Of a DNA stretch of 35,980 nucleotides, positions 22,656 through 31,664 are shown piece by piece. Under the pieces are notes generated by a model. It did no database searches, was not told the DNA's origin, and saw only the letters and a program-made list of their open reading frames with translations. The stretch is taken from positions 1 to 35,980 of the IMG/VR virus record IMGVR_UViG_3300034104_002572; one strand, written 5' to 3'. The translations under genes were made by a program, and so were the position numbers. How positions within the stretch are numbered: position 1 is the first letter of the stretch; each line of letters opens with the position of its first letter. Source of the DNA: a virus.

Positions 22656-25600
22656 TTATTTTTGTGATAATAAATATTTAAGATCTTCAACTTCAGTTTT
22701 TAGTTCTTTGATTGCTTCGATTAATACACCTACAATGTTGCCGTATGCCACACTATAGTTACCATTAGTGTCTTGTTGTACTACTTGTGGTAATATTTCT
22801 AATACTTCTTGTGCTATTACACCGACTTTTTCTGATTTGTCTTCACTATCGTTGCGAGTGTAAGATACACCTCTTAATGATGTTACTTTGGTTAAGGCGT
22901 CTGTGATTGTGTTTACATTTTCTTTAACGCGGGCGTCTGAGTAAGCGATTACGTCGCCTGTGGCGCGGATGGTGCCTGATACATCTAATGTGTATGATGG
23001 GGATGTGGTGCCTATACCAACATTACCTCCGTTATATGCTAAAAATACATTATTAGCACTACCAACATATAAATTCCCATTCGCTGTATTATTAATAAAC
23101 ATGTTAGCACCATCAGTCATGCCAATAGTACTTGTTCTATTTAATCCAGTAGCAGTAAATGTGAGTGTTGGAGCAGTATTAGCTACGGTAAGGCTACCAT
23201 TAAAATATCTATTACCTACATTTCGTACTTTAATACATTTCCATCCTGAAATATAGCATCTTCTAGTTCCTGAAGAAAAACCATAGTTAAATAATGCTTG
23301 TGGTGTGAAATATTTTGTACCAGAAACCCAGTTGTTTGTGTTACCTGTTCCTGAGCCTCCTGAAGAAGAACCGAATCCATTCCAGTAACCATATACTTTA
23401 GTCCATGATGTTCCTGGGTTGTAATTCAACATTACGTTATAAGTGTATGAGCCTGGGTTTCCTCCTAGGCTTGAAAAGTCTTTATCATAATCAATACCAC
23501 CCATGTAGTGGGAAATAGATGATCCAGCTTCATTCTTAATATAACATTCCATGTAATACCAATCATCTTGGCTAGAATCTACTGGGATGTAAGGGAAACC
23601 AGAACTGTAAGGTCCATTACCTACATTTACAGCACCATCAATTTGAATAGCATATCCTCCAGGAGCATCAGATGATGCTACCCAAGAAACATTACTAGAA
23701 CCAAAGAAATCTTGAAGTTGAGCTTGAGCCCATGTTGGATCAATTTCAAATACAGTTTCACCTGGAGTGTAGTGGCCTACTGGGTGTTTTTGGCTAGTGC
23801 CTATTCTAGTATTTCTAAGTGTAATACCACCTGCTACATCTAAAGTAGCGTTTGGTGAAGTGGTTCCTATACCAACTCTACCACTAGTAGCTAAATATAA
23901 TTGATTGTCATTACCATAAGATTGTAATACTAAAGGTATATTAGCTCCACCACTATAGTAGTTAGTAGCAATACGACCAGAAGTTGAAGAAGCACCTATA
24001 TCTAAAACATAAACATTAGACGACGCGTCTGTAAGTCTTATATCACCTCTACTAAAATAGTTTCTATCAGATGTTGTACCAACATATATAGGACCATCAA
24101 AGTAACCAGTTCCTTTTACATCTAGTTTATATCCTGGTGATGTAGTGCCTATACCTACGTTACCTCCACTTTTAGCAAGTATAGCGCTTCTAGCTATATT
24201 CACATCTCCTCCTGATACCCAGTTAAGAAACATTGTTGATATAGTGCCTCCTGAGGTATAAGTATTTATTTCATTTGAATTTTCAAATTGTGTATAGTGT
24301 GTTGTGTTACCATGCCAAAATCTAGCATTGCCATTATATACATCTAGTCTTGCAGATGGTGATGTAGTTCCTATACCAACATTGCCTCCATCTTTCATTA
24401 GAGAAAGTATATTATTATAAGCAAACGAAATAGCGTTACTTGTTTGAGTTCCTCCTCCTGAATTTTCAACTGTAAATGAAATTCCAACCATGTCATTTGA
24501 ATCAACACTGGAGGCTGCAAATTTACCATGTATATTTAGTAAAGAGTTAGTACTATTATCTGATAATCCTGATTTGTATACTTGTAAAGTAGTACTTGGG
24601 GATGTAGTACCAATACCAACATTACCTCCATTAAGGTAAGAATTACCATTAGAATTTAATCGTACATAAACAACAGCACCACTACTTCCTCTTGCTATAT
24701 CAAGAGTAGCAGTAGTATCAGTATAACCTAATAAAGTAGATCCTGCTTGATATAAGTTATATGCTTGACCTGTAATAGGAAGAAAAATACCATAACCAGC
24801 AAATTGAGCAATATTATCTGTATTTTCTCCTCTAAATACAATTCTATTGCTTGATGAATATATTTCTGTTTGAGCATTGCTTCCTATTCTTATTCTACCA
24901 TTTACATCTAATGCTTGGCCTGGTGCTGTAGTACCTATACCAACATTACCCCCACTTGTTATTTGAACAACACTTGAATTTGTTGTATAAGAATAAAAAT
25001 GATAAGAACCAACTTGATCTGCTGCTCTTAATCCTATATACCAACTATCTGTACCACCTGTTGAGTATTTCCATCCTGCTTCATAAGAAGTACTTGATCT
25101 ATTTACTTTTGGATAATTGTTTACATTAACTCCATCTATGTGTAATATATTATTAGGAGATGTGGTACCTATACCAACATTACCATTAGCAATAATACGC
25201 ATTCTTTCATTTCCTACAGTAGTTTGTCCATTTGGATAAAATGAAATAAATCCTGAAGTGGATGATCTATTATCTATTCTAAATTCTCCGGTTCCGGCAT
25301 CTGAGTAGATAAGTCCGGGATATGAATTATGTCCTATAGCGATTGTGCCTACATTAGTACTATCTTGTACATGAAGTCTATATTGTGGAGATGTAGTACC
25401 TATACCAACATTACCACTAGTATTAAAAACTATTCTAGCAGCTCCACCTGTGTAAAATCCAAAACTATCTCCAATACTAGCTACACCTTGACCTACTGTC
25501 CATCGTTGTTCAAGGGTTTGGTCTGTTCTACCAAAGTGTATAGAAGTTTCGCCAGTGTTATTTGAAGTGCTAAGTATTCTAACCTGACCATAAGAAACGG

Positions 25601-28600
25601 TTGATCTTTCAATATGTAATAATGTTCCTGGTGATGTAGTACCTATACCAACATTACCACCAGATTTTATAACAGCAACATCACTATTGTTTATTCTAAA
25701 GTTAATGTCATATCCTGTTTTAGCATTTATAAAGGTTGTACCAACACTATCTGATAAGAATGAATACTCTCCTGCTCCTGCTCTTGATTTATGAGAAAAT
25801 TGAGCGTTTGACGTTCCATAAGTTGGTACTTGACCCATTAAACTAACATCTGAAACTACAGTACCGTTTACATCTAATTTATATGCTGGAGATGTAGTGC
25901 CTATACCTAAGTTACCATCAAAGTTCATCACCATTACCTGGGAATTGTTCTTATTCCAACTATATAGATCACCTGCTGCTTTACTAGAAGCAGTACCTAT
26001 AATAGATGTCATTTCAGAATCCCAGTTACCAACGTTATATACTAAACGAGCTCCACCTTGTATCCAAAATTCATCTGAGTGTACTCCTGTTCCTTGGAAG
26101 TCATTATATACACCTATTGAGAAACGAGCATCTTCTGCTGTTGGAGCTCCTTGAACATTAGCTGAATCATCTTGGAATAAGATGAATCCCATATCTGAAG
26201 TAGCATTTACTTTAGATTCAAATTGAATCCAAGCATTACCACCATTTGTTGCTGGTTGTAAACGAATTGTTTTTCCGTCTCTAGTTCCTAAATCAAGTTT
26301 AGCGGCTGGACTTGTATTACCTATACCAACATTAGTTCCATTGTCAAAAATTAAACTATCTCCAATAGTGGTAGAACCTGTAAATTTAGATACATAGTTT
26401 GTAGTACCTCCTGGGCTTACACCTGTAGCACCCTGTGTACCTTGAGTACCCTGTGTACCTTGTACGCCCTGTATACCTTGTGTGCCTTGAGCACCTTGGG
26501 CACCTTGAGCTCCTTGTACTCCCTGTATGCCTTGAATACCCTGTGTACCTTGTGTACCCTGGGTTCCTTGGGTACCCTGAGTGCCTTGTACGCCCTGTAT
26601 ACCTTGAATGCCTTGTGTGCCCTGAGTACCCTGCGTTCCTTGAGCACCTTGGGCTCCTTGAACACCCTGTACGCCTTGGATTCCTTGTGTGCCTTGAGTT
26701 CCTTGAGTGCCCTGTGTACCCTGAGTACCTTGAACACCTTGAACACCCTGTATACCTTGTGTTCCTTGAGCACCTTGGGCACCTTGAGCTCCTTGTACTC
26801 CTTGCACACCTTGAATCCCTTGAGTACCCTGAGTACCTTGTGTTCCTTGAGCGCCTTGAGCTCCTTGAACACCTTGTACACCTTGTATTCCTTGAGTACC
26901 TTGTGTGCCCTGAGTGCCTTGAGTACCTTGGGTACCCTGTATACCCTGTACACCTTGTATGCCTTGGGTGCCTTGGGTTCCTTGAACACCCTGAATGCCT
27001 TGAGTACCTTGAGTACCCTGTGTGCCTTGAACTCCTTGTATTCCTTGAATACCTTGTGTACCCTGCGTTCCTTGAATGCCTTGAGTTCCTTGTATACCCT
27101 GAGTACCCTGAGTACCTTGTAAACTTAAATCTGTTCTATATTTAAAATTACCACCAGCATCTGCTACTACAATATTAGTTTCAGTTGTACCTTGTGGTAT
27201 GTTTGTATATGCTAATGATCCTGTTACACTTAATAAGCCAGAAACATTATAATTACCTGTTAATGATTTTGAATTTACCCATTGTGATCCATTATAATAT
27301 AATAAATCACCTGCTGTTCTACCTGGTATAGATACATCTGATAGACCAGCTAATGTGTTTGAAAGAGGTGATGTTCCTGATGATCCAATACCACCAACAT
27401 TTCTAAAGATACCACCTTGAAGAATATTAGCATCAGAGGCATTTGTTAAACTTGAAGCACCTCCTGCTACCAGTATCCATCCTACAAATATAGCATTTGC
27501 TGCTGTATTTGGAGCTTCTATAAAAGGTTCTGTATTAATGTTTGCCGCAGCATCTACTAAACTATCATATTGAGCGTTACCGTAGTAAACTATAAAAGCA
27601 TTAGTTGGTGAATTTGGTATCCAGAATACTCTTTGAATTGAATATTTGTTATTAGATACTGGGGTTAAAGCACCAGTTGCTGTATTGACACATTGTGTAG
27701 GATCAATAACTGTGTATCCAGCAGCAGCAACACCAGTATCAATTATAGGAGTAGATCCTGAAATATAATAACGGTATATTTTAGATATATTAATATTATC
27801 TTCTACTGTTGTAGAAGGATGATTTGCATTAAAACGGTAGTTAGCACCTTCTTTATAGGCATTACCACCTGTTTTAATAATACTTAAAGTTGATCCACTT
27901 GCTTGAAGTGTATGCCCTGATATTTTTAATGGTCCAAATGCTCTAAAGAAGTCATCTGCTTTTTGTGGAAAACCATATGATACTTGAGGAGCACTAAACA
28001 CACCTGTAGATACACTACCAGATAAGTGTAATACAACACCTAAATTAATTTGAGTATCAAATTGATTAATATCAGTAGAACCCCAAGGCACTGTTTGTTG
28101 AACAGGTGTTCCTGTATTATCTATACCAACATAACTTAATCTAGCTGATCCAGAATTAGTGATTGGAATATTTGTTATTGCATCCCAAGCTATATATTGT
28201 ACTACTGGGTATGGGCTACTAGCTGTAGAAGCATTTTGTGTCACAATAATACCACTACCACTAGTAATATTCCATGTGGTTGATCCTGGAGTTGATGTAA
28301 TTACACCTCCATTTAATATACCAGTATATAAATTAGATTCTAACCAACGTAAACGAGTTGTGTTACTAAATCCTTTATTGTTTTGACTAAAATATAAGTC
28401 TGCTGTTGAACCAGAAACGTAAATATAAGAACCAGATAATGTGGTATCTATATTTTTATTTACTGGTAGTAATCCTATAGTTCCTGTCACATCAACATCA
28501 CCAAAGAATCCAATAGTTGCTGTTGGTAGACCTTGTGAGCCTGATACAGTTAAACTACCTGATAATAAAGTGTTTCCAATTAATGTGTTATTACCTGTTT

Positions 28601-30560
28601 GAGTGGTAGATCCAGTTATATTTAAACTACCTGTTACTGTTGTAGTTCCTATAACATCTAATGAGCCTGTTATTCTAGCTGATCCTGTATAAGGAAATAT
28701 TATTGTTGGTGGAGCATATGATGCTGATATAGCATTATTAGACCAGCTAGCAGTTCCAAAAAGTGATCCAGTTATTGAAGGTACTATTAGTGATCCTGTT
28801 ATTTCAACTGTAGAATCATGAGCGTATATTAAGTTTGATCTATTACTATCGTCAGTTCCATTACCTACAATAAAAGCAGCAGGTACAGATGATACAGTGT
28901 TAAATTGGCCCTGTACGTGTTGATGATTGGCTAATGCTATTGTTTGATAACCTTCAGCATGTGAATATGAGCCTGATGCTATTGTTTCTTGACCTTCAGC
29001 ATGTGAATAATTTCCTTTCGCTTGGGTATAATCTCCTTCAGCATGCGAGTAGTCTCCTGTTGCTTTAGTAATACTTCCCTCAGCATGTGAGTATTCTCCG
29101 GTTGCTATATTTCCCTCTAACCCTTGAATAAGAGAGCCTGTTATTATAACTAGTTGATTTAAAGGATTAATATATGATGCAGTTGAGGCAAATGATGAGC
29201 TTACTGCGTTTAGTACATAGGAAGCAGTAGTTGCATTTTGAGCCCAACTTGAAGTTCCAAATAAAGATCCTGTAAATCCTTGAGTAGCTGTTACTGATCC
29301 AGTAATTGTTAATCCTTTTGCAGTAATATTATCAGCATCTATGTATTGAAAATAATCAACTGAGTTAGTACTAGTTCCTGTAAGCGTAGAACCTGGTTTA
29401 TCATAGATAGTATTAATAATTGAATAAATACCTGCAACACTAATAGGTGCAACATTATTTCCTGCCTGAACAAGAACTTGGCTATTAAGCAAAGTTAAAG
29501 TTGTTGAAGCACCAGTAATAGTTATACCATTTCCACCTAAAGCTGTAACAATACAATCAACTATTGCTAAATTACCTGCACTAGCTGAAGGTGTCACTAC
29601 ACTATTACATCCCTTTATGATAACTTGTGCTGAAGCATTGCTTACTGCTACTCCAACATTTTTATTACCGTTAATAATAGTAATGCCGGCACCAGAAATT
29701 TGAATACCAGAAATACATTGCAGTTCTGAGTTGATAATTTCAACATAACCGCTAGAGGATTTAACTACATTATTATTAACTGTACAATTACTTACATATG
29801 CTTGAGCAGTTCCTGTAATAGCAAGATTATCCATTGAAAATCCTGAAATACGTGAGAATGAACCTGATGTAGGAATAGTTAATGTTCCATAAAGAACTGT
29901 GCCTCCGCCTGTTAATTCTGATGTTGAAATTGTTACATTTGTAGTGTTAATCGTTGGATTTTCCGTATAACCACCAGGATGTACAACAATAATTCTTCGA
30001 GAGTCTCCTACTAAGGTTAATGCCTTAGTAATAGATGCTACTGGTTTAAGTAAACTACCATCACCCGTAGTATCATTTCCATCTATTTGACTAACGTGAA
30101 CTTCATATTGAAAATTTGACGATACATAGCTTGCTGTAGTAGCATATGAAGCACTCACAGCATTCAATATATAGCTAGCTGTTTGGGCATTTTGTACATA
30201 AGAAGCTGTTTGTGCTGTTGTTGCGAATGAGGAAGATACTGCATTTAGAATATAGGAAGCAGTAGTTGCATTTTGAGCCCAACTTGAAGTACCAAATAAT
30301 GAACTAGTTATACTAGTTGCATTTATACTACCGTTTTGTACTGTTGAACCTGAAATGTAGATAGAACCTGTAAATGTTAATGTATCCGCATTGGAAGAGA
30401 ACACTGTTGAGCCAGCATTACTAGCTATATTTACTGAACCACTTACTGTTAATGATCCACTAAGATTAGATGATCCAGTAACTGTTAATCCGTTTGTTAC
30501 ATTAATAGAGTTTAAAGCAGCACTTGAGCCGCTAACTAAGACTTTCTTCCAATTTGGCAT
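22656..30560 (-). CDS. Giant modular tail fibre with collagen-like tract and S74 chaperone
   Basis: A 2634-residue receptor-binding fibre. (a) 1-~150: anchor NWKKVLVSGSSAALNS and Ser/Ala/Thr repeats (SLFGTSSWAQNATTASY). (b) ~150-375: right-handed beta-helix, beginning VSQIDGNDTTGDGSLLKP, pectate-lyase-like. (c) 486-555: five 14-residue YSHAEG repeats like trimeric adhesin heads. (d) ~700-1130: beta-rich shaft. (e) ~1148-1381: about 78 Gly-X-Gln triplets (GTQ, GIQ, GVQ, GAQ). (f) ~1400-2260: shaft with eleven GNVGIGTTSP-type units, each opening a beta module. (g) ~2257-2447: lectin/CBM-like insertion (WYYMECYIKN...YISGWKCIKV). (h) ~2539-2634: Peptidase_S74 chaperone, SDARVKENV..., GVIAQEVLEILPQVV and a final coiled coil (LIEAIKELKTEVEDLKYLLSQK). 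S74 domains cut themselves off after the trimer folds, via Ser/Lys. The product should be a very long homotrimer. Confidence 0.92.
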   Translation of the reverse strand: MPNWKKVLVSGSSAALNSINVTNGLTVTGSSNLSGSLTVSGSVNIASNAGSTVFSSNADTLTFTGSIYISGSTVQNGSINATSITSSLFGTSSWAQNATTASYILNAVSSSFATTAQTASYVQNAQTASYILNAVSASYATTASYVSSNFQYEVHVSQIDGNDTTGDGSLLKPVASITKALTLVGDSRRIIVVHPGGYTENPTINTTNVTISTSELTGGGTVLYGTLTIPTSGSFSRISGFSMDNLAITGTAQAYVSNCTVNNNVVKSSSGYVEIINSELQCISGIQISGAGITIINGNKNVGVAVSNASAQVIIKGCNSVVTPSASAGNLAIVDCIVTALGGNGITITGASTTLTLLNSQVLVQAGNNVAPISVAGIYSIINTIYDKPGSTLTGTSTNSVDYFQYIDADNITAKGLTITGSVTATQGFTGSLFGTSSWAQNATTASYVLNAVSSSFASTASYINPLNQLVIITGSLIQGLEGNIATGEYSHAEGSITKATGDYSHAEGDYTQAKGNYSHAEGQETIASGSYSHAEGYQTIALANHQHVQGQFNTVSSVPAAFIVGNGTDDSNRSNLIYAHDSTVEITGSLIVPSITGSLFGTASWSNNAISASYAPPTIIFPYTGSARITGSLDVIGTTTVTGSLNITGSTTQTGNNTLIGNTLLSGSLTVSGSQGLPTATIGFFGDVDVTGTIGLLPVNKNIDTTLSGSYIYVSGSTADLYFSQNNKGFSNTTRLRWLESNLYTGILNGGVITSTPGSTTWNITSGSGIIVTQNASTASSPYPVVQYIAWDAITNIPITNSGSARLSYVGIDNTGTPVQQTVPWGSTDINQFDTQINLGVVLHLSGSVSTGVFSAPQVSYGFPQKADDFFRAFGPLKISGHTLQASGSTLSIIKTGGNAYKEGANYRFNANHPSTTVEDNINISKIYRYYISGSTPIIDTGVAAAGYTVIDPTQCVNTATGALTPVSNNKYSIQRVFWIPNSPTNAFIVYYGNAQYDSLVDAAANINTEPFIEAPNTAANAIFVGWILVAGGASSLTNASDANILQGGIFRNVGGIGSSGTSPLSNTLAGLSDVSIPGRTAGDLLYYNGSQWVNSKSLTGNYNVSGLLSVTGSLAYTNIPQGTTETNIVVADAGGNFKYRTDLSLQGTQGTQGIQGTQGIQGTQGTQGIQGIQGVQGTQGTQGTQGIQGVQGTQGTQGIQGVQGIQGTQGTQGTQGTQGTQGIQGVQGVQGAQGAQGTQGTQGTQGIQGVQGVQGAQGAQGAQGTQGIQGVQGVQGTQGTQGTQGTQGTQGIQGVQGVQGAQGAQGTQGTQGTQGIQGIQGVQGTQGTQGTQGTQGTQGIQGIQGVQGAQGAQGAQGTQGIQGVQGTQGTQGTQGATGVSPGGTTNYVSKFTGSTTIGDSLIFDNGTNVGIGNTSPAAKLDLGTRDGKTIRLQPATNGGNAWIQFESKVNATSDMGFILFQDDSANVQGAPTAEDARFSIGVYNDFQGTGVHSDEFWIQGGARLVYNVGNWDSEMTSIIGTASSKAAGDLYSWNKNNSQVMVMNFDGNLGIGTTSPAYKLDVNGTVVSDVSLMGQVPTYGTSNAQFSHKSRAGAGEYSFLSDSVGTTFINAKTGYDINFRINNSDVAVIKSGGNVGIGTTSPGTLLHIERSTVSYGQVRILSTSNNTGETSIHFGRTDQTLEQRWTVGQGVASIGDSFGFYTGGAARIVFNTSGNVGIGTTSPQYRLHVQDSTNVGTIAIGHNSYPGLIYSDAGTGEFRIDNRSSTSGFISFYPNGQTTVGNERMRIIANGNVGIGTTSPNNILHIDGVNVNNYPKVNRSSTSYEAGWKYSTGGTDSWYIGLRAADQVGSYHFYSYTTNSSVVQITSGGNVGIGTTAPGQALDVNGRIRIGSNAQTEIYSSSNRIVFRGENTDNIAQFAGYGIFLPITGQAYNLYQAGSTLLGYTDTTATLDIARGSSGAVVYVRLNSNGNSYLNGGNVGIGTTSPSTTLQVYKSGLSDNSTNSLLNIHGKFAASSVDSNDMVGISFTVENSGGGTQTSNAISFAYNNILSLMKDGGNVGIGTTSPSARLDVYNGNARFWHGNTTHYTQFENSNEINTYTSGGTISTMFLNWVSGGDVNIARSAILAKSGGNVGIGTTSPGYKLDVKGTGYFDGPIYVGTTSDRNYFSRGDIRLTDASSNVYVLDIGASSTSGRIATNYYSGGANIPLVLQSYGNDNQLYLATSGRVGIGTTSPNATLDVAGGITLRNTRIGTSQKHPVGHYTPGETVFEIDPTWAQAQLQDFFGSSNVSWVASSDAPGGYAIQIDGAVNVGNGPYSSGFPYIPVDSSQDDWYYMECYIKNEAGSSISHYMGGIDYDKDFSSLGGNPGSYTYNVMLNYNPGTSWTKVYGYWNGFGSSSGGSGTGNTNNWVSGTKYFTPQALFNYGFSSGTRRCYISGWKCIKVRNVGNRYFNGSLTVANTAPTLTFTATGLNRTSTIGMTDGANMFINNTANGNLYVGSANNVFLAYNGGNVGIGTTSPSYTLDVSGTIRATGDVIAYSDARVKENVNTITDALTKVTSLRGVSYTRNDSEDKSEKVGVIAQEVLEILPQVVQQDTNGNYSVAYGNIVGVLIEAIKELKTEVEDLKYLLSQK
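22670..22677 (-). promoter_or_regulatory. ATATTTAT element overlapping the giant fibre end
   Basis: Coding strand AAATATTTATTATC, in the last codons (KYLLS) of the giant fibre, 32 bases upstream of the 142-residue gene start. Because it is coding, it may be coincidental. Confidence 0.2.
26416..27120 (-). repeat. Degenerate 9-base repeat coding Gly-X-Gln collagen-like tract
   Basis: About 78 tandem nine-base units of the form GGN-NNN-CAR, with X being Thr, Ile, Val or Ala and Gln almost always third. Longer sub-repeats recur (GTQGIQGVQGTQG blocks). The low-complexity DNA opens spurious ORFs on both strands. Confidence 0.9.
28896..29105 (-). repeat. Five 14-residue YSHAEG adhesin-head repeats
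   Basis: Within the giant fibre five consecutive 14-residue units follow the pattern A-x-G-x-Y-S-H-A-E-G-x-x-T-x; the fifth is diverged (ALANHQHVQGQFNT). This is the left-handed beta-roll repeat type of YadA-like heads and some phage fibres. Confidence 0.8.
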
Positions 30561-30576
30561 TTTATATTACAATTTT

Positions 30577-30595
30577 TACTGCGGTTAGATACATA
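30577..30595 (-). promoter_or_regulatory. Shared leader element before the giant fibre
   Basis: Coding strand TATGTATC-N5-GCAGTA, ending 16 bases before the fibre ATG. The same element occurs at 31627-31645 before the short fibre gene. It overlaps a small hairpin (ATACAC/GTGTAT, 30593-30611). Could be a regulatory site or the remains of a duplicated 5' end. Confidence 0.35.
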
Positions 30596-30646
30596 CACTT
30601 ATGCCGTGTATATGCCTACTTCCTTTCGGCCAACAGTATGTTTGTA

Positions 30647-30654
30647 ATAAATAT
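30647..30654 (-). promoter_or_regulatory. Putative late-promoter-like element upstream of the giant fibre
   Basis: Coding strand TCATATTTATTACA, 87 bases upstream of the fibre start in the 101-base gap. Full match to the recurrent octamer, though further from the start codon than elsewhere. Confidence 0.3.
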
Positions 30655-30661
30655 GAAAAAA

Positions 30662-30859
30662 TTAAGGTAACTTAGAATAGTAATTCTGTAGTTTCAAAAT
30701 AAGTTCATATACTTTTTGAACATGCTCACCTTTAAAACTAGCCTCTTTAACCATCATTAGTAAGGTTTCCACCTCACCTTTACTTAATTCAATAGATGGT
30801 ACTGATTTAGAATCGTCTGTTCTTCCTAAATTAATAATACTTTTTGCGTTAAAAGCCAT
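30662..30859 (-). CDS. Small helical protein between fibre genes
   Basis: I favour the ATG at 30859, giving 65 residues: MAFNAKSIINLGRTDDSKS... It has an A-rich leader and begins 23 bases after the upstream stop. A longer form from 30892 (76 residues, adding MVLINKLKNLV) would overlap the short fibre gene by 10 bases. The core ELSKGEVETLLMMVKEASFKGEHVQKVYELILKLQNYY is two amphipathic helices, a kind of small protein often seen beside phage fibre genes, perhaps a fibre assembly factor. No enzyme motif; function unknown. Confidence 0.65.
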   Translation of the reverse strand: MAFNAKSIINLGRTDDSKSVPSIELSKGEVETLLMMVKEASFKGEHVQKVYELILKLQNYYSKLP

Positions 30860-30882
30860 AACTAAATTTTTGAGTTTATTTA

Positions 30883-31596
30883 TTAAGACCATATAAAAAT
30901 ATCGCCTGTGTCTTGTTTAATCCATAAGTTACCAGCGCCGTTTGATGAGCCACCCCATGTTGGAGGTGTAGCATCTGATGGAGCTGCGTTTGTTGATAAT
31001 TTAGCAGTAACACCAAATTCATCTGGTGTTGCAGATGAAGCAGCAGCATCTACGTTTGGAGCTACAGCCCATCTTCCATATTCACCTGTTGAAGTTGATT
31101 CTAAATACCAAGCTGAACCTGAATATCCTGGACCTGAACTTACTATAATACCACCATCTGTTAATGTGCCTGAACCAGATGCTAATAAAGCAAATCTATC
31201 AGCAATTAAAAGTGATGTTTGATTATTAAAACTAGCTGTACCAGCAACTGTTAAGTCACCTGCTACAGTTAAAGCACCTGCTATAGCAACATTATTAGGT
31301 AAACCAACAGTAATTGTTTGGCCAGAAACTGAAGTTTCAACTTCATTAGCTGTACCAGCAACTGTTAAGCCTTGAGTCAATAAATTAACTGAACCACTAG
31401 TACCATTAGAACCAGTAATTCCTAAAGTTGTAGCTAAACCAGTTAACTGAGATCCATCACCTTGGAATGATCCGCTAAATGAACCACTTAAATAAGTAGT
31501 TAAATGTGATGTTGATATTTGTTGGTTTGTACCAACAGTTACCTGATTAAGTATCGCGTTACTACCTGATACTATGACTTTTTTCCAAGTTGCCAT
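30883..31596 (-). CDS. Short fibre protein with the shared WKKV anchor
   Basis: A 237-residue protein. The N-terminus ATWKKVIVSGSNAILNQVTV matches that of the giant fibre (PNWKKVLVSGSSAALNSINV), so both probably dock to the same baseplate or fibre socket. The rest is Gly/Ser/Thr/Ala-rich beta repeats (SGSFSGSFQGDGSQLTGL, AGALTVAGDLTVAGTASFNNQ) and a C-terminal domain LWIKQDTGDIFIWS that may cap the fibre. No collagen tract and no S74 chaperone. It may be the proximal segment or a connector for the larger fibres on either side. Confidence 0.8.
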   Translation of the reverse strand: MATWKKVIVSGSNAILNQVTVGTNQQISTSHLTTYLSGSFSGSFQGDGSQLTGLATTLGITGSNGTSGSVNLLTQGLTVAGTANEVETSVSGQTITVGLPNNVAIAGALTVAGDLTVAGTASFNNQTSLLIADRFALLASGSGTLTDGGIIVSSGPGYSGSAWYLESTSTGEYGRWAVAPNVDAAASSATPDEFGVTAKLSTNAAPSDATPPTWGGSSNGAGNLWIKQDTGDIFIWS

Positions 31597-31626
31597 GTTT
31601 CTATATTAGTTTTTAAAGAAAGTATA

Positions 31627-31645
31627 TACTGCCTGTCGATACATA
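31627..31645 (-). promoter_or_regulatory. Shared leader element before the short fibre
   Basis: Coding strand TATGTATC-N5-GCAGTA, ending 30 bases before the ATG at 31596, flanked by a TGTC/GACA inverted repeat. Same element as before the giant fibre. Confidence 0.35.
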
Positions 31646-31664
31646 TGACAAAAAACAGTAAATA

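Noticed and set aside
26435-27145. Long plus-strand ORFs (226-236 codons) and a 190-codon alternative minus-frame ORF in the same stretch
   Set aside because: They are mirrors of the Gly-X-Gln coding repeat: the periodic DNA avoids stops in several frames. Their proteins are low-complexity and the true frame is fixed by the flanking fibre domains.
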